Of a stretch of 41,765 bases of DNA, positions 17,111 to 26,521 are shown in pieces. This DNA is from an uncultured Clostridium sp. (GTDB lineage Bacteria; Bacillota; Clostridia; Lachnospirales; Lachnospiraceae): the NCBI GenBank assembly GCA_945917985.1, contig CAMEIH010000021.1:1-41765 (forward strand), written 5' to 3'. The translations under genes were made by a program, and so were the position numbers. How positions within the stretch are numbered: the first letter of the stretch is position 1; each line of letters starts with the position of its first letter. The notes beneath the pieces were generated by a model. It worked only from the letters and a program-made list of their open reading frames with translations. It was not told where the DNA came from and made no database searches.

Positions 17111-19330
17111 ATGTTCAAGAAGAGTACAGAGAAAAAACCAAAGGAAAAAATCCCAAAGGAAAAGAAGCCTAAGGAAAAGAAAGTGCGCGAAAAAAAGGTA
17201 AAAGAGAAAGCTGTAAAGCAGAAAAAACCGCTAAAGCTTCCTGCGATTAACCTGAAAAGCCTGAAGGAGAGTATGAAAGGCACGAAGGAAAGCAAGCGCA
17301 GTATTATGCAGATACTTCTGGTGGGATTTCTGGTGCCGGTTGTGATGATGATTGCACTCGGCGTGGTGTCTTACAATATGGCATCCTCCGGTATTTTGAC
17401 AAAGTATAAGGAGTCGGCCATCTCCACGGTGACTGCTGTAGGAAATTACTGTGATCTTGTCTGTGACTCTATTTCCAGCAAGGCACTTGAGCTGGTCACA
17501 AACAGTGATGTGGGTGATTATTATGATAAGTATTACAAAAAGCAGGATTCCAAAGGAATGGAATCTTTCAGGAATGCCAAGTCAATTGTCAGCAATACAA
17601 GATCGACTAACCAATATATGTACAGTTTTTCCATAATTCCGGAAAATGGTTCTTATTTGTCCACCCTTACAGGCAGTATGAGTGAAAATGTTTATGAAGA
17701 TTTCCTGAATACTGCAGAGGGACAGTATTTTGTGGAAAATGCAAACCAAAGAAATGGATGGTTTGGATATCATTCCTATCTTGATGGCACCATGAATAAC
17801 AGCCTTCCGGAAAGATATGCCATGGCGTTCTATCAGAAAACTATGAAGAGCGGCAGTATGCTTGTTATGGACATTAACATGGAGACGGCCATGGAAATGC
17901 TGGGACAGATGGATTTTGGGAAAAACAGTATCAGAGCGCTCGTTTCACCTGACGGTCGTGAGGTGGTTTCCGTTAAGGGAAAAGAGGAAGAGCCTGTAGA
18001 GGAGACTTATTTTGTAGGCAACAGTTTCTATGAAAACACGAAGACAGCCGAGGAAGCCGGCAGTATGGATGTCAAGCTGAACGGTAAAAAGTATGTATAT
18101 ATATATTCACCTGTAGGGAAGACAGGAGCTATGATCTGTGCACTGATTCCGAGAAGCAATTTGCTCGGTCAGGTGGGAACCATTAAATATATTACGATTA
18201 TCATGGTCATCCTTGCAGCAGGAGCAGCTCTTGCCATCGGTATGATGATTTCCATGGGAATCAGCAAAACAGTAAAGAGTATGACCACCGGCCTATCCAA
18301 AGTGGCAGAGGGTGATCTTACCAATGATTTCAGTACAAAGAGACAGGATGAATTTAAGATTCTGACCTCAGGTCTCAATTCCATGATGGAAAGCATGAGA
18401 ACACTGATGCAGGATATGAAGCAATTCGGAACCAAGGTCAGTGCCCTGTCGGTTGATGTATCTGAAAAAACAATGGTAGTAAGTACCTCTATGGATGATA
18501 TCTCCAGGGCCATGGATGAAGTGGCAAAGGGTGTGCAGAATCAGGCGGAAGATACAGAAAACAGCAATGAGAAAATGCTGTCTCTTTCCGAGAATATCAA
18601 TGACGTGACAGATAAGACCTCCAGCATGGGCAGCGCGGCCGATAAAGCAATTGATGCGGTTGAAAAAGGAAAAGTCATTGTACAGGATCTGAGCGATAAA
18701 TCGGATACGACAGTGTCTCTCACACAGATTTTGGTAAATGATATTGATGAAGTTCAGAGAAGTTCTGAGGAAATTAAGAATTTTGTGGATGTGATTAACA
18801 GCATTGCAGGGCAGACAAATCTGCTTTCCTTAAATGCTTCCATTGAAGCAGCCAGAGCGGGAGAAGCAGGAAGAGGATTTGCGGTTGTAGCAGAGGAAAT
18901 CAGAAAGCTGGCAGATCAATCCAAGGAATCCGGCAATAAAATACGTGAGATTGTGGAAATGATCGGAAGCACCACGGATAAAACCACGGCATCCGCAAAG
19001 GAAGCTGTGGATATGATGGGCGAGCAGGCAAAAGCACTTGCACAGACGGTTGAAGTATTTGGAATGATCCAGGGCTGCGTAGAAGAGCTGGTCGAGGGAA
19101 TTCGGACGATCACACTCCGTCTGGAGAAGACAGTAGAGGAAAAAGAGGCGGTTCAGAATTCAATCCAGAATATTTCAGCGGTTTCCGAAGAGGTGGCTGC
19201 TTCTACTCAGGAAGTTACGGCTACGCTCGGCGAGCAGGCACATGTGGTTCAGAACCTGAAGGAAGAAGTAGAAAAACTGGAAGAAGATGCTCAGAAGCTG
19301 AATGCCTCAATTGACAGATTTAAGATCTGA
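17111..19330 (+). CDS. Methyl-accepting chemotaxis protein within the mannoside operon
   Basis: This 739-residue chemoreceptor begins with an unusual Lys/Glu-rich cytoplasmic tail (residues 1-64, with many KEK and KK units). A first membrane helix spans about 65-87, followed by an extracellular sensor of about 270 residues with a Cache-like layout. A second helix lies about 357-382, then HAMP ([12 protein letters not shown] region). The long coiled coil of the signalling domain carries the conserved tip at about 560-600 ([20 protein letters not shown]). It lies 21 bases after the esterase and before the GH2 gene with no terminator, so it should be co-induced with sugar breakdown. It may direct motility towards manno-oligosaccharides, either by direct binding or through the binding lipoprotein; this is inference. 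Confidence 0.93.
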   Translation: MFKKSTEKKPKEKIPKEKKPKEKKVREKKVKEKAVKQKKPLKLPAINLKSLKESMKGTKESKRSIMQILLVGFLVPVVMMIALGVVSYNMASSGILTKYKESAISTVTAVGNYCDLVCDSISSKALELVTNSDVGDYYDKYYKKQDSKGMESFRNAKSIVSNTRSTNQYMYSFSIIPENGSYLSTLTGSMSENVYEDFLNTAEGQYFVENANQRNGWFGYHSYLDGTMNNSLPERYAMAFYQKTMKSGSMLVMDINMETAMEMLGQMDFGKNSIRALVSPDGREVVSVKGKEEEPVEETYFVGNSFYENTKTAEEAGSMDVKLNGKKYVYIYSPVGKTGAMICALIPRSNLLGQVGTIKYITIIMVILAAGAALAIGMMISMGISKTVKSMTTGLSKVAEGDLTNDFSTKRQDEFKILTSGLNSMMESMRTLMQDMKQFGTKVSALSVDVSEKTMVVSTSMDDISRAMDEVAKGVQNQAEDTENSNEKMLSLSENINDVTDKTSSMGSAADKAIDAVEKGKVIVQDLSDKSDTTVSLTQILVNDIDEVQRSSEEIKNFVDVINSIAGQTNLLSLNASIEAARAGEAGRGFAVVAEEIRKLADQSKESGNKIREIVEMIGSTTDKTTASAKEAVDMMGEQAKALAQTVEVFGMIQGCVEELVEGIRTITLRLEKTVEEKEAVQNSIQNISAVSEEVAASTQEVTATLGEQAHVVQNLKEEVEKLEEDAQKLNASIDRFKI

Positions 19331-19360
19331 TTTAAATAGCGAATATTGTGGAGAATGCAT

Positions 19361-22300
19361 ATGGCAGTCAAAATATTGTGGAATGACGATTGGGAATTCT
19401 GTAAACAACAGTTTTGTGATGAGAATTTCCAAATACCGAAAGAAGCAGATTTTAAAAAGGTAGATATTCCCCATGATTTTATGATCTATGATACCCATGA
19501 TCTGTACGGCACGTGTATCGGCTGGTATCGCAAGACATTTTATGTTACTAACATCAAACCGGAGGACGAATATGTCCTTCGGTTTGATGGTGTGTATATG
19601 AATACAACGGTATTTGTGAACGGAAGACCTGCCGGGGAGTGGAAATACGGATATTCCACTTTTGAGGCCTTGATAAGTCCTTATTTACAGGAAGGAGAAA
19701 ATCTGATCCATGTGCGCGTTGTATACCAGGAGCCTAATACAAGATGGTATTCGGGAGCGGGAATTTACAGAAATGTCTGGTTGAAACAAAGAAGCAGGGA
19801 TCATATTGTATCTGACGGGATTTATCTTACTCCGGTAAGACGAAAAGACGGCAGCTGGATCGTGGAGACTGATACGGAAATCTGCCTGAAAGGTGCCGGG
19901 GAAGAAAACTTTTTCCTAAAGCAAAAGCTGATGAACAGGGAAGGTGAACTGCTTGCGGAAGAAACTGTGTGTTTCCATGCTGCAGAGGAAAACAGTGTTA
20001 TCATAAGCCGGGATCTCGGACCGGTCATGAATCCTGAGCTGTGGGATATCGGAAAGGGAAATCTGTATCCGGTAATAACAGAGCTTTACAGGGAAAATGA
20101 GCTTCTTGAAAGACAGGAGCAGAACATTGGATTTCGGACGATGGAATTTCTTCCGGAGGAAGGCTTTATCCTGAACGGAAGAAGAGTAAAAATAAACGGA
20201 GCCTGTGAACATCACGATTTCGGAGCACTCGGAGCAGCCTTTTACAAAGAGGCGGCAAGGCGCAAACTGACACTTCTTGGGCAAATGGGAGTAAACGCCA
20301 TAAGAACATCTCACAATATGCCGGCCCCGGAATTTATGGAGCTCGCAGATGAGATGGGATTTCTTGTCGTATCTGAGGCTTTTGATATGTGGGAAAAGCC
20401 AAAGACAACGTATGATTATGCGAGATTTTTTAATGACTGGTATGAGAGAGATGTTGAGTCCTGGATTCGGAGGGACAGAAATCACGCAAGTCTTTGTATG
20501 TGGAGTATCGGCAATGAGATACAGGATACGATGGCAGAAGGAAGAGGACTTCAAATCACCGAAAACCTGAAACGCACTGTCAGGAAATATGATTATAAAA
20601 AGCATGCGCCGGTTACGCTGGGATCCAATTTCATGAAGTGGGATAATCCGCAGAAGTGTGCGGAAGTGCTTGACTGTGTGGGATATAACTATTCGGAATA
20701 TCTGTATGAAGAGCATCACAACAAACATAAAGATTGGGTTATTTACGGCAGTGAAACGGCTTCTGTTCTTTCGAGCAGAGGTATTTATCATTTTCCTCTT
20801 TGTCAGTCTATTCTTACGGATGAGGATGAACAGTGTTCCTCTCTCGGAAACAGTGTGACAGGATGGGGAGCGACAAGCTATGAGGCCTGTATCGGAGATG
20901 ACAGGGATGCGGAATTTTCCCTGGGTCAGTTTATCTGGACGGGATTTGACTATATCGGAGAATCTACTCCTTATGATACCAAAAACAGTTATTATGGACA
21001 GCTTGATACAGCGGGCTTCCCTAAGGATTCTTACTATATTTTTCAGGCGGAATGGACGGATGCCGAGGAAAATCCTATGGTGCATGTGTTTCCTTATTGG
21101 GATTTCAATGAAGGACAGCCGATCGATGTGCAGGCAGCCACCAATGGCTCGGCGGTAGAATTGTTTGTGAACGGAAGAAGTTTTGGCCGGCATCAGATCG
21201 ATCACAGGAAAGGTCGGAAGCAGCTGGGAGTATGGCAGGTACCCTATGAAAAGGGCGAGATAACGGCAGTGGCTTATGATTCACGGGGAAGAGAAATCGC
21301 AAGACAGACAAGGTACTCCTTTACAGAGGCAGTCAGTATAAATGCAGTTCCTGACAAACAAGTGCTAAGGGCAGACGGGCAGGATCTGATCTTTCTTGAA
21401 ATCGGCGTTCTTGACAGGAATGGGAATCCTGTGGAAAACGCAAGAAACCGCATTCATGTTGAGGTACAGGGAGCCGGGAGACTGATCGGTCTTGATAATG
21501 GTGACAGTGCTGATTTTGATGCATATAAAGGAAAAAGCAGAAGGCTGTTTGGCGGTAAGCTCCTGGCAATCATTGCAGCCGGGACATCACCGGGGGAAAT
21601 AGCCGTAACACTTACCTCCCCGGGACTTTCAGACTGCTGCATACCTCTAAAGGCAGTTGAGGCACCTTTGCAGGATGGCGTTTCTGCCATGGAAGAAAAC
21701 AGGGAATATCCACTGTATGGCGGCGGATCTAAAGGAGAAGTACTTCTACAGGGGGAAAAGGAAGTGCCGGTGAGGAAAATCGAGCTGATGCAGCCCATCC
21801 CTGAAATATTGACGAAGGAAAATCCGGAAACAGAGATCCGGGCAAAGCTGTTGCCCTCAGATACCACGTATCATGAGCTTGAATGGAAAGCGGTAAATGA
21901 TACGGGAATTGCCGTAAATTTTGTGGAACTGACACCGTGTGAGGACAAGGTCAGGGTAAAGGCTTTAGGCGACGGAGAATTTTGTCTGAAGTGTTTTGCA
22001 AGGAATGGCGGCAGTGCGGTCAGCGTACAGTCTGTCACGAAGATGAAAGCGGAGGGACTTGGCAGGGCATTTCTGGATCCTTATGAGGAAATACCTGCAG
22101 GTTTATGCGACTTCAAATCAGAAAAAGCAGCGACCGGAATAGAGCACGGAATTAATTTTCTGGGGTCGGATCAGGGAAAAAAGGAGTGTATCATCGGCTT
22201 TACGGGAATTGATTTTGGTGAGGAAGGTTCGCAGGAGATTGTGCTTCCTATCTTTGCAAATACCAACGATCCGGTTACCTTTGAAATCTGGCAGGGAGAG

Positions 22301-22846
22301 CCACAGGGAAGAGAAAGTATACTTCTTGCAGACTGCTATTATCATAAACCTCCTGTTTGGATGACCTTTCAGGGACAGGCTTACCGGTTAAATAAGCTTC
22401 TGAAAGGGAATGAGCCTCTTTATATTGCTACCGATTGCAGTTTTCAGTTAAGAGGTATCTACTTTAAAAAGCAGATCAGGGCATATGAAAAGCTGGAGGC
22501 TGCGGAATGTGATTCTATTTACGGTGATTCCTATGAGATCAGGGAGAAAAAGGTTGAGAAGATAGGAAATAATGTTTCTCTCGTGTTTGAGCATATGGAT
22601 TTTGGCGAAGAAGGTGCAGGAAAGATAACCCTGAGATACCGGTCCGGGCAGGATCTGAATCCTGTTCAGATCAGGTTTGTATCAGAACAGGGAACCAGCA
22701 TTCAGGTAGTGGAAGCGGAAAAACAGGAAGAATATAGAGAGAGAACGTTTGAAATCGAAAGGCTTAAGGGAAAGGGAGTTATCAGCTTTATTTTCCTGCC
22801 GGGCAGCTGCTTTGATTTTGAATGGTTTCGGTTTGAAAATGATTGA
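19361..22846 (+). CDS. GH2 beta-galactosidase, large form with DUF4982 and C-terminal modules
   Basis: This 1161-residue GH2 enzyme starts with the sugar-binding jelly roll (WYRKTFYV, LRFDGVYMNTTVFVNG), followed by the immunoglobulin-like domain and the catalytic barrel. The barrel shows NGACEHHDFGALG, AIRTSHNMPAPEF, SIGNEI with acid/base Glu near residue 385, and YGSETAS with the nucleophile near 463. A DUF4982-type domain (YWDFNEGQPIDVQ, VELFVNGRSFG) and a further sandwich follow. The last about 270 residues hold two similar modules, each with an IDFGEEG/MDFGEEG strand, suggesting an internal duplication. The HHDFGALG block and DUF4982 favour beta-galactosidase over beta-mannosidase. No signal peptide is seen. 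ATG 19361 is preferred because GTGGAG lies 7 bases upstream; ATG 19355 is too close. Confidence 0.88.
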   Translation: MAVKILWNDDWEFCKQQFCDENFQIPKEADFKKVDIPHDFMIYDTHDLYGTCIGWYRKTFYVTNIKPEDEYVLRFDGVYMNTTVFVNGRPAGEWKYGYSTFEALISPYLQEGENLIHVRVVYQEPNTRWYSGAGIYRNVWLKQRSRDHIVSDGIYLTPVRRKDGSWIVETDTEICLKGAGEENFFLKQKLMNREGELLAEETVCFHAAEENSVIISRDLGPVMNPELWDIGKGNLYPVITELYRENELLERQEQNIGFRTMEFLPEEGFILNGRRVKINGACEHHDFGALGAAFYKEAARRKLTLLGQMGVNAIRTSHNMPAPEFMELADEMGFLVVSEAFDMWEKPKTTYDYARFFNDWYERDVESWIRRDRNHASLCMWSIGNEIQDTMAEGRGLQITENLKRTVRKYDYKKHAPVTLGSNFMKWDNPQKCAEVLDCVGYNYSEYLYEEHHNKHKDWVIYGSETASVLSSRGIYHFPLCQSILTDEDEQCSSLGNSVTGWGATSYEACIGDDRDAEFSLGQFIWTGFDYIGESTPYDTKNSYYGQLDTAGFPKDSYYIFQAEWTDAEENPMVHVFPYWDFNEGQPIDVQAATNGSAVELFVNGRSFGRHQIDHRKGRKQLGVWQVPYEKGEITAVAYDSRGREIARQTRYSFTEAVSINAVPDKQVLRADGQDLIFLEIGVLDRNGNPVENARNRIHVEVQGAGRLIGLDNGDSADFDAYKGKSRRLFGGKLLAIIAAGTSPGEIAVTLTSPGLSDCCIPLKAVEAPLQDGVSAMEENREYPLYGGGSKGEVLLQGEKEVPVRKIELMQPIPEILTKENPETEIRAKLLPSDTTYHELEWKAVNDTGIAVNFVELTPCEDKVRVKALGDGEFCLKCFARNGGSAVSVQSVTKMKAEGLGRAFLDPYEEIPAGLCDFKSEKAATGIEHGINFLGSDQGKKECIIGFTGIDFGEEGSQEIVLPIFANTNDPVTFEIWQGEPQGRESILLADCYYHKPPVWMTFQGQAYRLNKLLKGNEPLYIATDCSFQLRGIYFKKQIRAYEKLEAAECDSIYGDSYEIREKKVEKIGNNVSLVFEHMDFGEEGAGKITLRYRSGQDLNPVQIRFVSEQGTSIQVVEAEKQEEYRERTFEIERLKGKGVISFIFLPGSCFDFEWFRFEND

Positions 22847-22863
22847 AAGAGAGGATGATTGAC

Positions 22864-25170
22864 ATGTTTCGTGATGATTTTGTCTGGGGTGTTGCGAGCA
22901 GCGCTTACCAGGTGGAAGGAAGAGAAGAAGGGGATGGCTGCGGCAAGACCATCTGGGATACCTTTACGGAGGAAGGCAGAATTCTGGATGGCAGAGATTC
23001 CAAGGTGGCATGTGATCACATGCACAGATATAAGGATGATTTCGCCCTGATGGGAATGCTTGGAATCAAGGCATACCGTTTTTCCATGAGTTGGGCAAGG
23101 ATTCTGCCGGAGGGAACGGGAAAGGTCAATCAGAAAGCCATTGATATGTACCGTGATATGATCATGGAGATGAAGAAAAACGGCATTGAACCTTTCATTA
23201 CCATGTATCACTGGGAATTTCCCCAGGCTTTGCAGGACAAGGGCGGCTGGCTGAACGAAGAGGTTATTCAGTGGTTCGGCGAGTATGCCAAAGTGGTGGC
23301 AGAGAATTTCTCCGACATCTGTGAATATTTTATCACCTTGAATGAGCCCGAATGTTTTGTGGGACTTGGTCATTTGTCAGGTGTTCATGCACCGGGCAAG
23401 AAGCTTCCCTACAAGGATGTGTTCCAGATTGCACACAACGCACTCAGGGCACACGGACAGGCAGTTATCAATTTGAGAAAGTATGCGTGCAGACCGATTA
23501 AGGTAGGATATGCGCCTACCTGCGGCATGGCGTATCCCGCAACGGACAAGCCGGAGGATATCGAAGCGGCGAGAAAGACACTGTTTGGCTTTTATCAACC
23601 CATGGATAACTGGACCTGGAACGTGGCATGGTTTAACGATCCCGTTTTCCTTGGAAAATATCCGGAGGAGGGACTTAAGAAGTTTGCGGAATATCTCCCT
23701 GAGATCACGGAGGAGGATATGAAGCTGATCTCCCAGCCACTTGACTTCATGGGACAGAATATTTACAACGGCTATATGATGAGACAGGGCGCTGACGGGG
23801 AGCCGGAATATGTGGACAGACCCATCGGTTTTCCCAAGACGGCTGCCAACTGGCCGGTAACACCGGGATGCTTCTACTGGGGAGTGAAATTTTTGTATGA
23901 CAGATACAAGTTGCCTCTCTATATTACAGAGAACGGCATGTCCTGTCACGATGATGTTTCGCTGGACGGAAAAGTCCATGATCCCAACCGCCAGAATTTC
24001 CTTGATCTGTATATTTCGGCACTGCAAAAGGCAAATGATGAGGGTGTGGATGTAAGAGGATATTTCCTCTGGACCTTTCTTGACAATTTTGAGTGGGATA
24101 AGGGCTATACAGAGAAGTTTGGCATCGTGTATGTGGATTTTGCAACGCAGAAGAGAATTGTGAAGGATTCCGCATACTGGTATCAGAGAATTATTGAATC
24201 CAACGGAAAGGAATTGACAATAAATAAGAAGATGAGACCTATTTTATTTTTGAATCCTGTATTTAAGCAGATGATCTGGGGCGGAAGTCGCCTTGCTGAC
24301 AGCTTTGGTTACGAAATTCCCGGAGATAAGACCGGTGAGTGTTGGGCGGTCAGTGCCCATCCAAACGGTGACTGTGTTGTAAAAGAGGGCATTTATGAGG
24401 GAAAGACTCTTTCTCAGCTCTGGAAGGAAGAACCGGAATTATTTGGCAACAGTGACCTTGACAGATTCCCGCTGCTGATCAAGATCATTGATGCCAGGGA
24501 TGATCTCAGCATTCAGGTGCATCCCGATGACTCCTACGCGGGGGACCACGAAAACGGTTCCCTCGGGAAGACGGAATGCTGGTATATTCTTGACTGTCCC
24601 GAAGATGCAACTCTGGTAGTGGGACACAATGCAAAGTCTAAAGAAGAACTGACGGAAATGATAGAGCAGGGAAGATGGTCCGAACTGATTAGAGAAGTAC
24701 CTGTTAAGAAGGGAGACTTTATCCAGATTAATCCCGGTACCGTGCATGCCATCAAGGGCGGTCTGATGATTTTGGAAACCCAGCAGAACAGCGATATTAC
24801 CTACCGTGTCTACGATTATGACAGACTGACAGACGGAAAGCCCCGTCAGCTTCATGTAAAGCAGAGCATTGATGTGATCACGGTGCCCGCTCCGTCAGCC
24901 GAGGACAGTGTTAAGCATGCGCTTGATCTTCCGGAGAATGAGTTCAATGAACTGATTGCCTGCGACTATTATAAAGTTTGGAAATTGCAGGTGACAAAGC
25001 CTATCTCCTTTGAACAGACACATCCCTTCATGATCATGAGTGTGATTGAGGGACAGGGCCTTGTAAACGGTCAGATGATCAAAAAGGGTGATCATTTTAT
25101 TCTTCCTGACGGAATCGGAAGGATCGATATGCAGGGTGATATGACACTGATCGCTTCTTCGGTGAAATAA
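22864..25170 (+). CDS. GH1 beta-glycosidase fused to mannose-6-phosphate isomerase
   Basis: One 768-residue frame joins two complete enzymes. Residues 1-451 are GH1: FVWGVASSAYQVEG at the start, acid/base Glu161 in LNEPE, nucleophile Glu356 in ITENG, and the usual GH1 ending ESNGKEL. After a five-residue link (TINKK) a full type I phosphomannose isomerase begins at Met457: NPVFKQMIWGG, metal ligands Gln551 and His553 (IQVHPDD), Glu571 (KTECW), His628 (GTVHAIKGG), and the YRVYDYDR active-site block. Its 312 residues equal the usual length of free Bacillus-type ManA. GH1 would release glucose or mannose from beta-linked oligosaccharides, and the isomerase converts mannose-6-phosphate to fructose-6-phosphate. 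Start 22864 is chosen for AGAGG 9 bases upstream. A frameshift error joining two genes remains possible, since TGA lies one base out of frame at 24215. Confidence 0.88.
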   Translation: MFRDDFVWGVASSAYQVEGREEGDGCGKTIWDTFTEEGRILDGRDSKVACDHMHRYKDDFALMGMLGIKAYRFSMSWARILPEGTGKVNQKAIDMYRDMIMEMKKNGIEPFITMYHWEFPQALQDKGGWLNEEVIQWFGEYAKVVAENFSDICEYFITLNEPECFVGLGHLSGVHAPGKKLPYKDVFQIAHNALRAHGQAVINLRKYACRPIKVGYAPTCGMAYPATDKPEDIEAARKTLFGFYQPMDNWTWNVAWFNDPVFLGKYPEEGLKKFAEYLPEITEEDMKLISQPLDFMGQNIYNGYMMRQGADGEPEYVDRPIGFPKTAANWPVTPGCFYWGVKFLYDRYKLPLYITENGMSCHDDVSLDGKVHDPNRQNFLDLYISALQKANDEGVDVRGYFLWTFLDNFEWDKGYTEKFGIVYVDFATQKRIVKDSAYWYQRIIESNGKELTINKKMRPILFLNPVFKQMIWGGSRLADSFGYEIPGDKTGECWAVSAHPNGDCVVKEGIYEGKTLSQLWKEEPELFGNSDLDRFPLLIKIIDARDDLSIQVHPDDSYAGDHENGSLGKTECWYILDCPEDATLVVGHNAKSKEELTEMIEQGRWSELIREVPVKKGDFIQINPGTVHAIKGGLMILETQQNSDITYRVYDYDRLTDGKPRQLHVKQSIDVITVPAPSAEDSVKHALDLPENEFNELIACDYYKVWKLQVTKPISFEQTHPFMIMSVIEGQGLVNGQMIKKGDHFILPDGIGRIDMQGDMTLIASSVK

Positions 25171-25189
25171 ATTTATAAAAAGTAAAAGC

Positions 25190-25226
25190 ATCCCCAATCC
25201 TCGTCAGCAGGATTGGGGATATTTTC
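25190..25226 (+). terminator. Strong terminator ending the mannoside operon
   Basis: ATCCCCAATCCT (25190-25201) pairs perfectly with AGGATTGGGGAT (25209-25220) around a 7-base loop, followed by ATTTTC. The 12-base stem marks the end of the ten-gene transport and degradation operon. Confidence 0.9.
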
Positions 25227-25320
25227 AAAGCACTTTTTCTGTGTTAGAATAAAACGTATGAAAATGAAAGTTTAATAACAAATGATTAAGTACATAAATA
25301 ATAAAGTAGGAGGCAGTGTT

Positions 25321-26505
25321 ATGATCAACGAGCAATATAAGAAAATGTTAGAGGGCAAGTCTGTGATTCGTCAGCTTTCCGAATTTGCAACGGCAAGAGG
25401 AAAAGAGATTGGGTATGAAAATGTGTTTGACTACAGTCTCGGAAATCCATCCGTTCCGGTGCCGGAGAAATTTACGGAAGTGATGATAGACCTGCTTAAG
25501 AATAAAAGCTCCATGGAGCTTCACGGATACAGCCCGAGTCTTGGTATTGCCTCCGTGAAAGAGAAAATTGCGGAATCCTTAAATAAACGGTTTGATATGG
25601 ACTATACAGGAAATCATATTTTCCCCACAACCGGCGCTGCAGGTGCGCTTGCTCATGCGGTGCGCTGCGTCACAAAGCCGGGAGATGAAGTCCTTACCTT
25701 TGCACCGTATTTTCCGGAATATAATCCCTACATTAATATGACAGGGGCAGTCCTTAAGGTGGTTCCTGCCAATACGGAAAATTTTCAGATCAATTTTGAG
25801 AAGCTTGAGGAGATGTTGAATGAAAAGACGGCAGCGCTTCTCATCAATACGCCCAACAATCCTTCGGGAGCTGTTTACAGTGCACAGACACTGACAGCTT
25901 TGGCAGAGCTTTTAAACAGAAAACAAAAAGAATACGGACACGACATTTTTATCATATCCGATGAACCCTACAGAGAAATCATTTTTGACGGTGTGAAAGC
26001 ACCTTATGTGTCGAAGTTTTATGACAATACCTTATCCTGTTATTCCTATTCCAAATCCCTGTCGCTTCCCGGTGAGCGTATCGGTTATGTGGCAGCAAAC
26101 CCAAGATGCACGGATGCGGAACTGATCAGTGCCATCTGTGGGCAGATTTCCAGGGGAACAGGACACAACTGCCCGCCTTCCATCATTCAGCTGGCAGTGG
26201 CAGAGGTGCTGGATCAGACCTCCGATATGTCTGTCTATGAGACGAATATGAATCTGCTCTATGACGAGCTTACCTCGCTTGGATTTAGCTGTGTTAGGCC
26301 CGGAGGAACCTTCTACATCTTCCCTAAGGCGTTAGAGGATGATGCGGTGGCTTTCTGCCGGAAAGCACTCAAATACGATTTGGTGCTGGTACCCTCTGAC
26401 AGCTTTGGCGTACCGGGATATTTCCGTATGGCATACTGTATCGATACGGAGAAGGTAGAGCGGTCACTGCCCGCTCTTCGGAAGTTTGTAAAAGAAAATT
26501 ATTGA
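25321..26505 (+). CDS. Class I/II PLP-dependent aminotransferase
   Basis: This 394-residue protein is a fold-type I pyridoxal-phosphate aminotransferase. Visible blocks are SLGNPSVPVPE, GYSPSLGIASVKEKIAE, the glycine-rich TTGAAGALAHA, INTPNNPSGAVYS, ISDEPYREI with the cofactor-contacting Asp, and YSYSKSLSLPGERIGY with the Schiff-base Lys. The C-terminal substrate Arg is expected in GYFRMAYC. ATG 25321 follows AGGAGG (25308-25313) by 7 bases, so the upstream in-frame ATG at 25282 is not used. The donor/acceptor pair cannot be told from sequence; it resembles aspartate- or alanine-type enzymes. It follows the mannoside terminator and appears to be separately expressed. Confidence 0.92.
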   Translation: MINEQYKKMLEGKSVIRQLSEFATARGKEIGYENVFDYSLGNPSVPVPEKFTEVMIDLLKNKSSMELHGYSPSLGIASVKEKIAESLNKRFDMDYTGNHIFPTTGAAGALAHAVRCVTKPGDEVLTFAPYFPEYNPYINMTGAVLKVVPANTENFQINFEKLEEMLNEKTAALLINTPNNPSGAVYSAQTLTALAELLNRKQKEYGHDIFIISDEPYREIIFDGVKAPYVSKFYDNTLSCYSYSKSLSLPGERIGYVAANPRCTDAELISAICGQISRGTGHNCPPSIIQLAVAEVLDQTSDMSVYETNMNLLYDELTSLGFSCVRPGGTFYIFPKALEDDAVAFCRKALKYDLVLVPSDSFGVPGYFRMAYCIDTEKVERSLPALRKFVKENY

Positions 26506-26521
26506 GAATGGGAGTACCTGC

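Noticed and set aside
19916-21205. Long minus-strand open frame of 429 codons opposite the GH2 gene
   Set aside because: It lies fully inside the clearly coding GH2 gene, has no ribosome site, and its translation is low-complexity with no family features.
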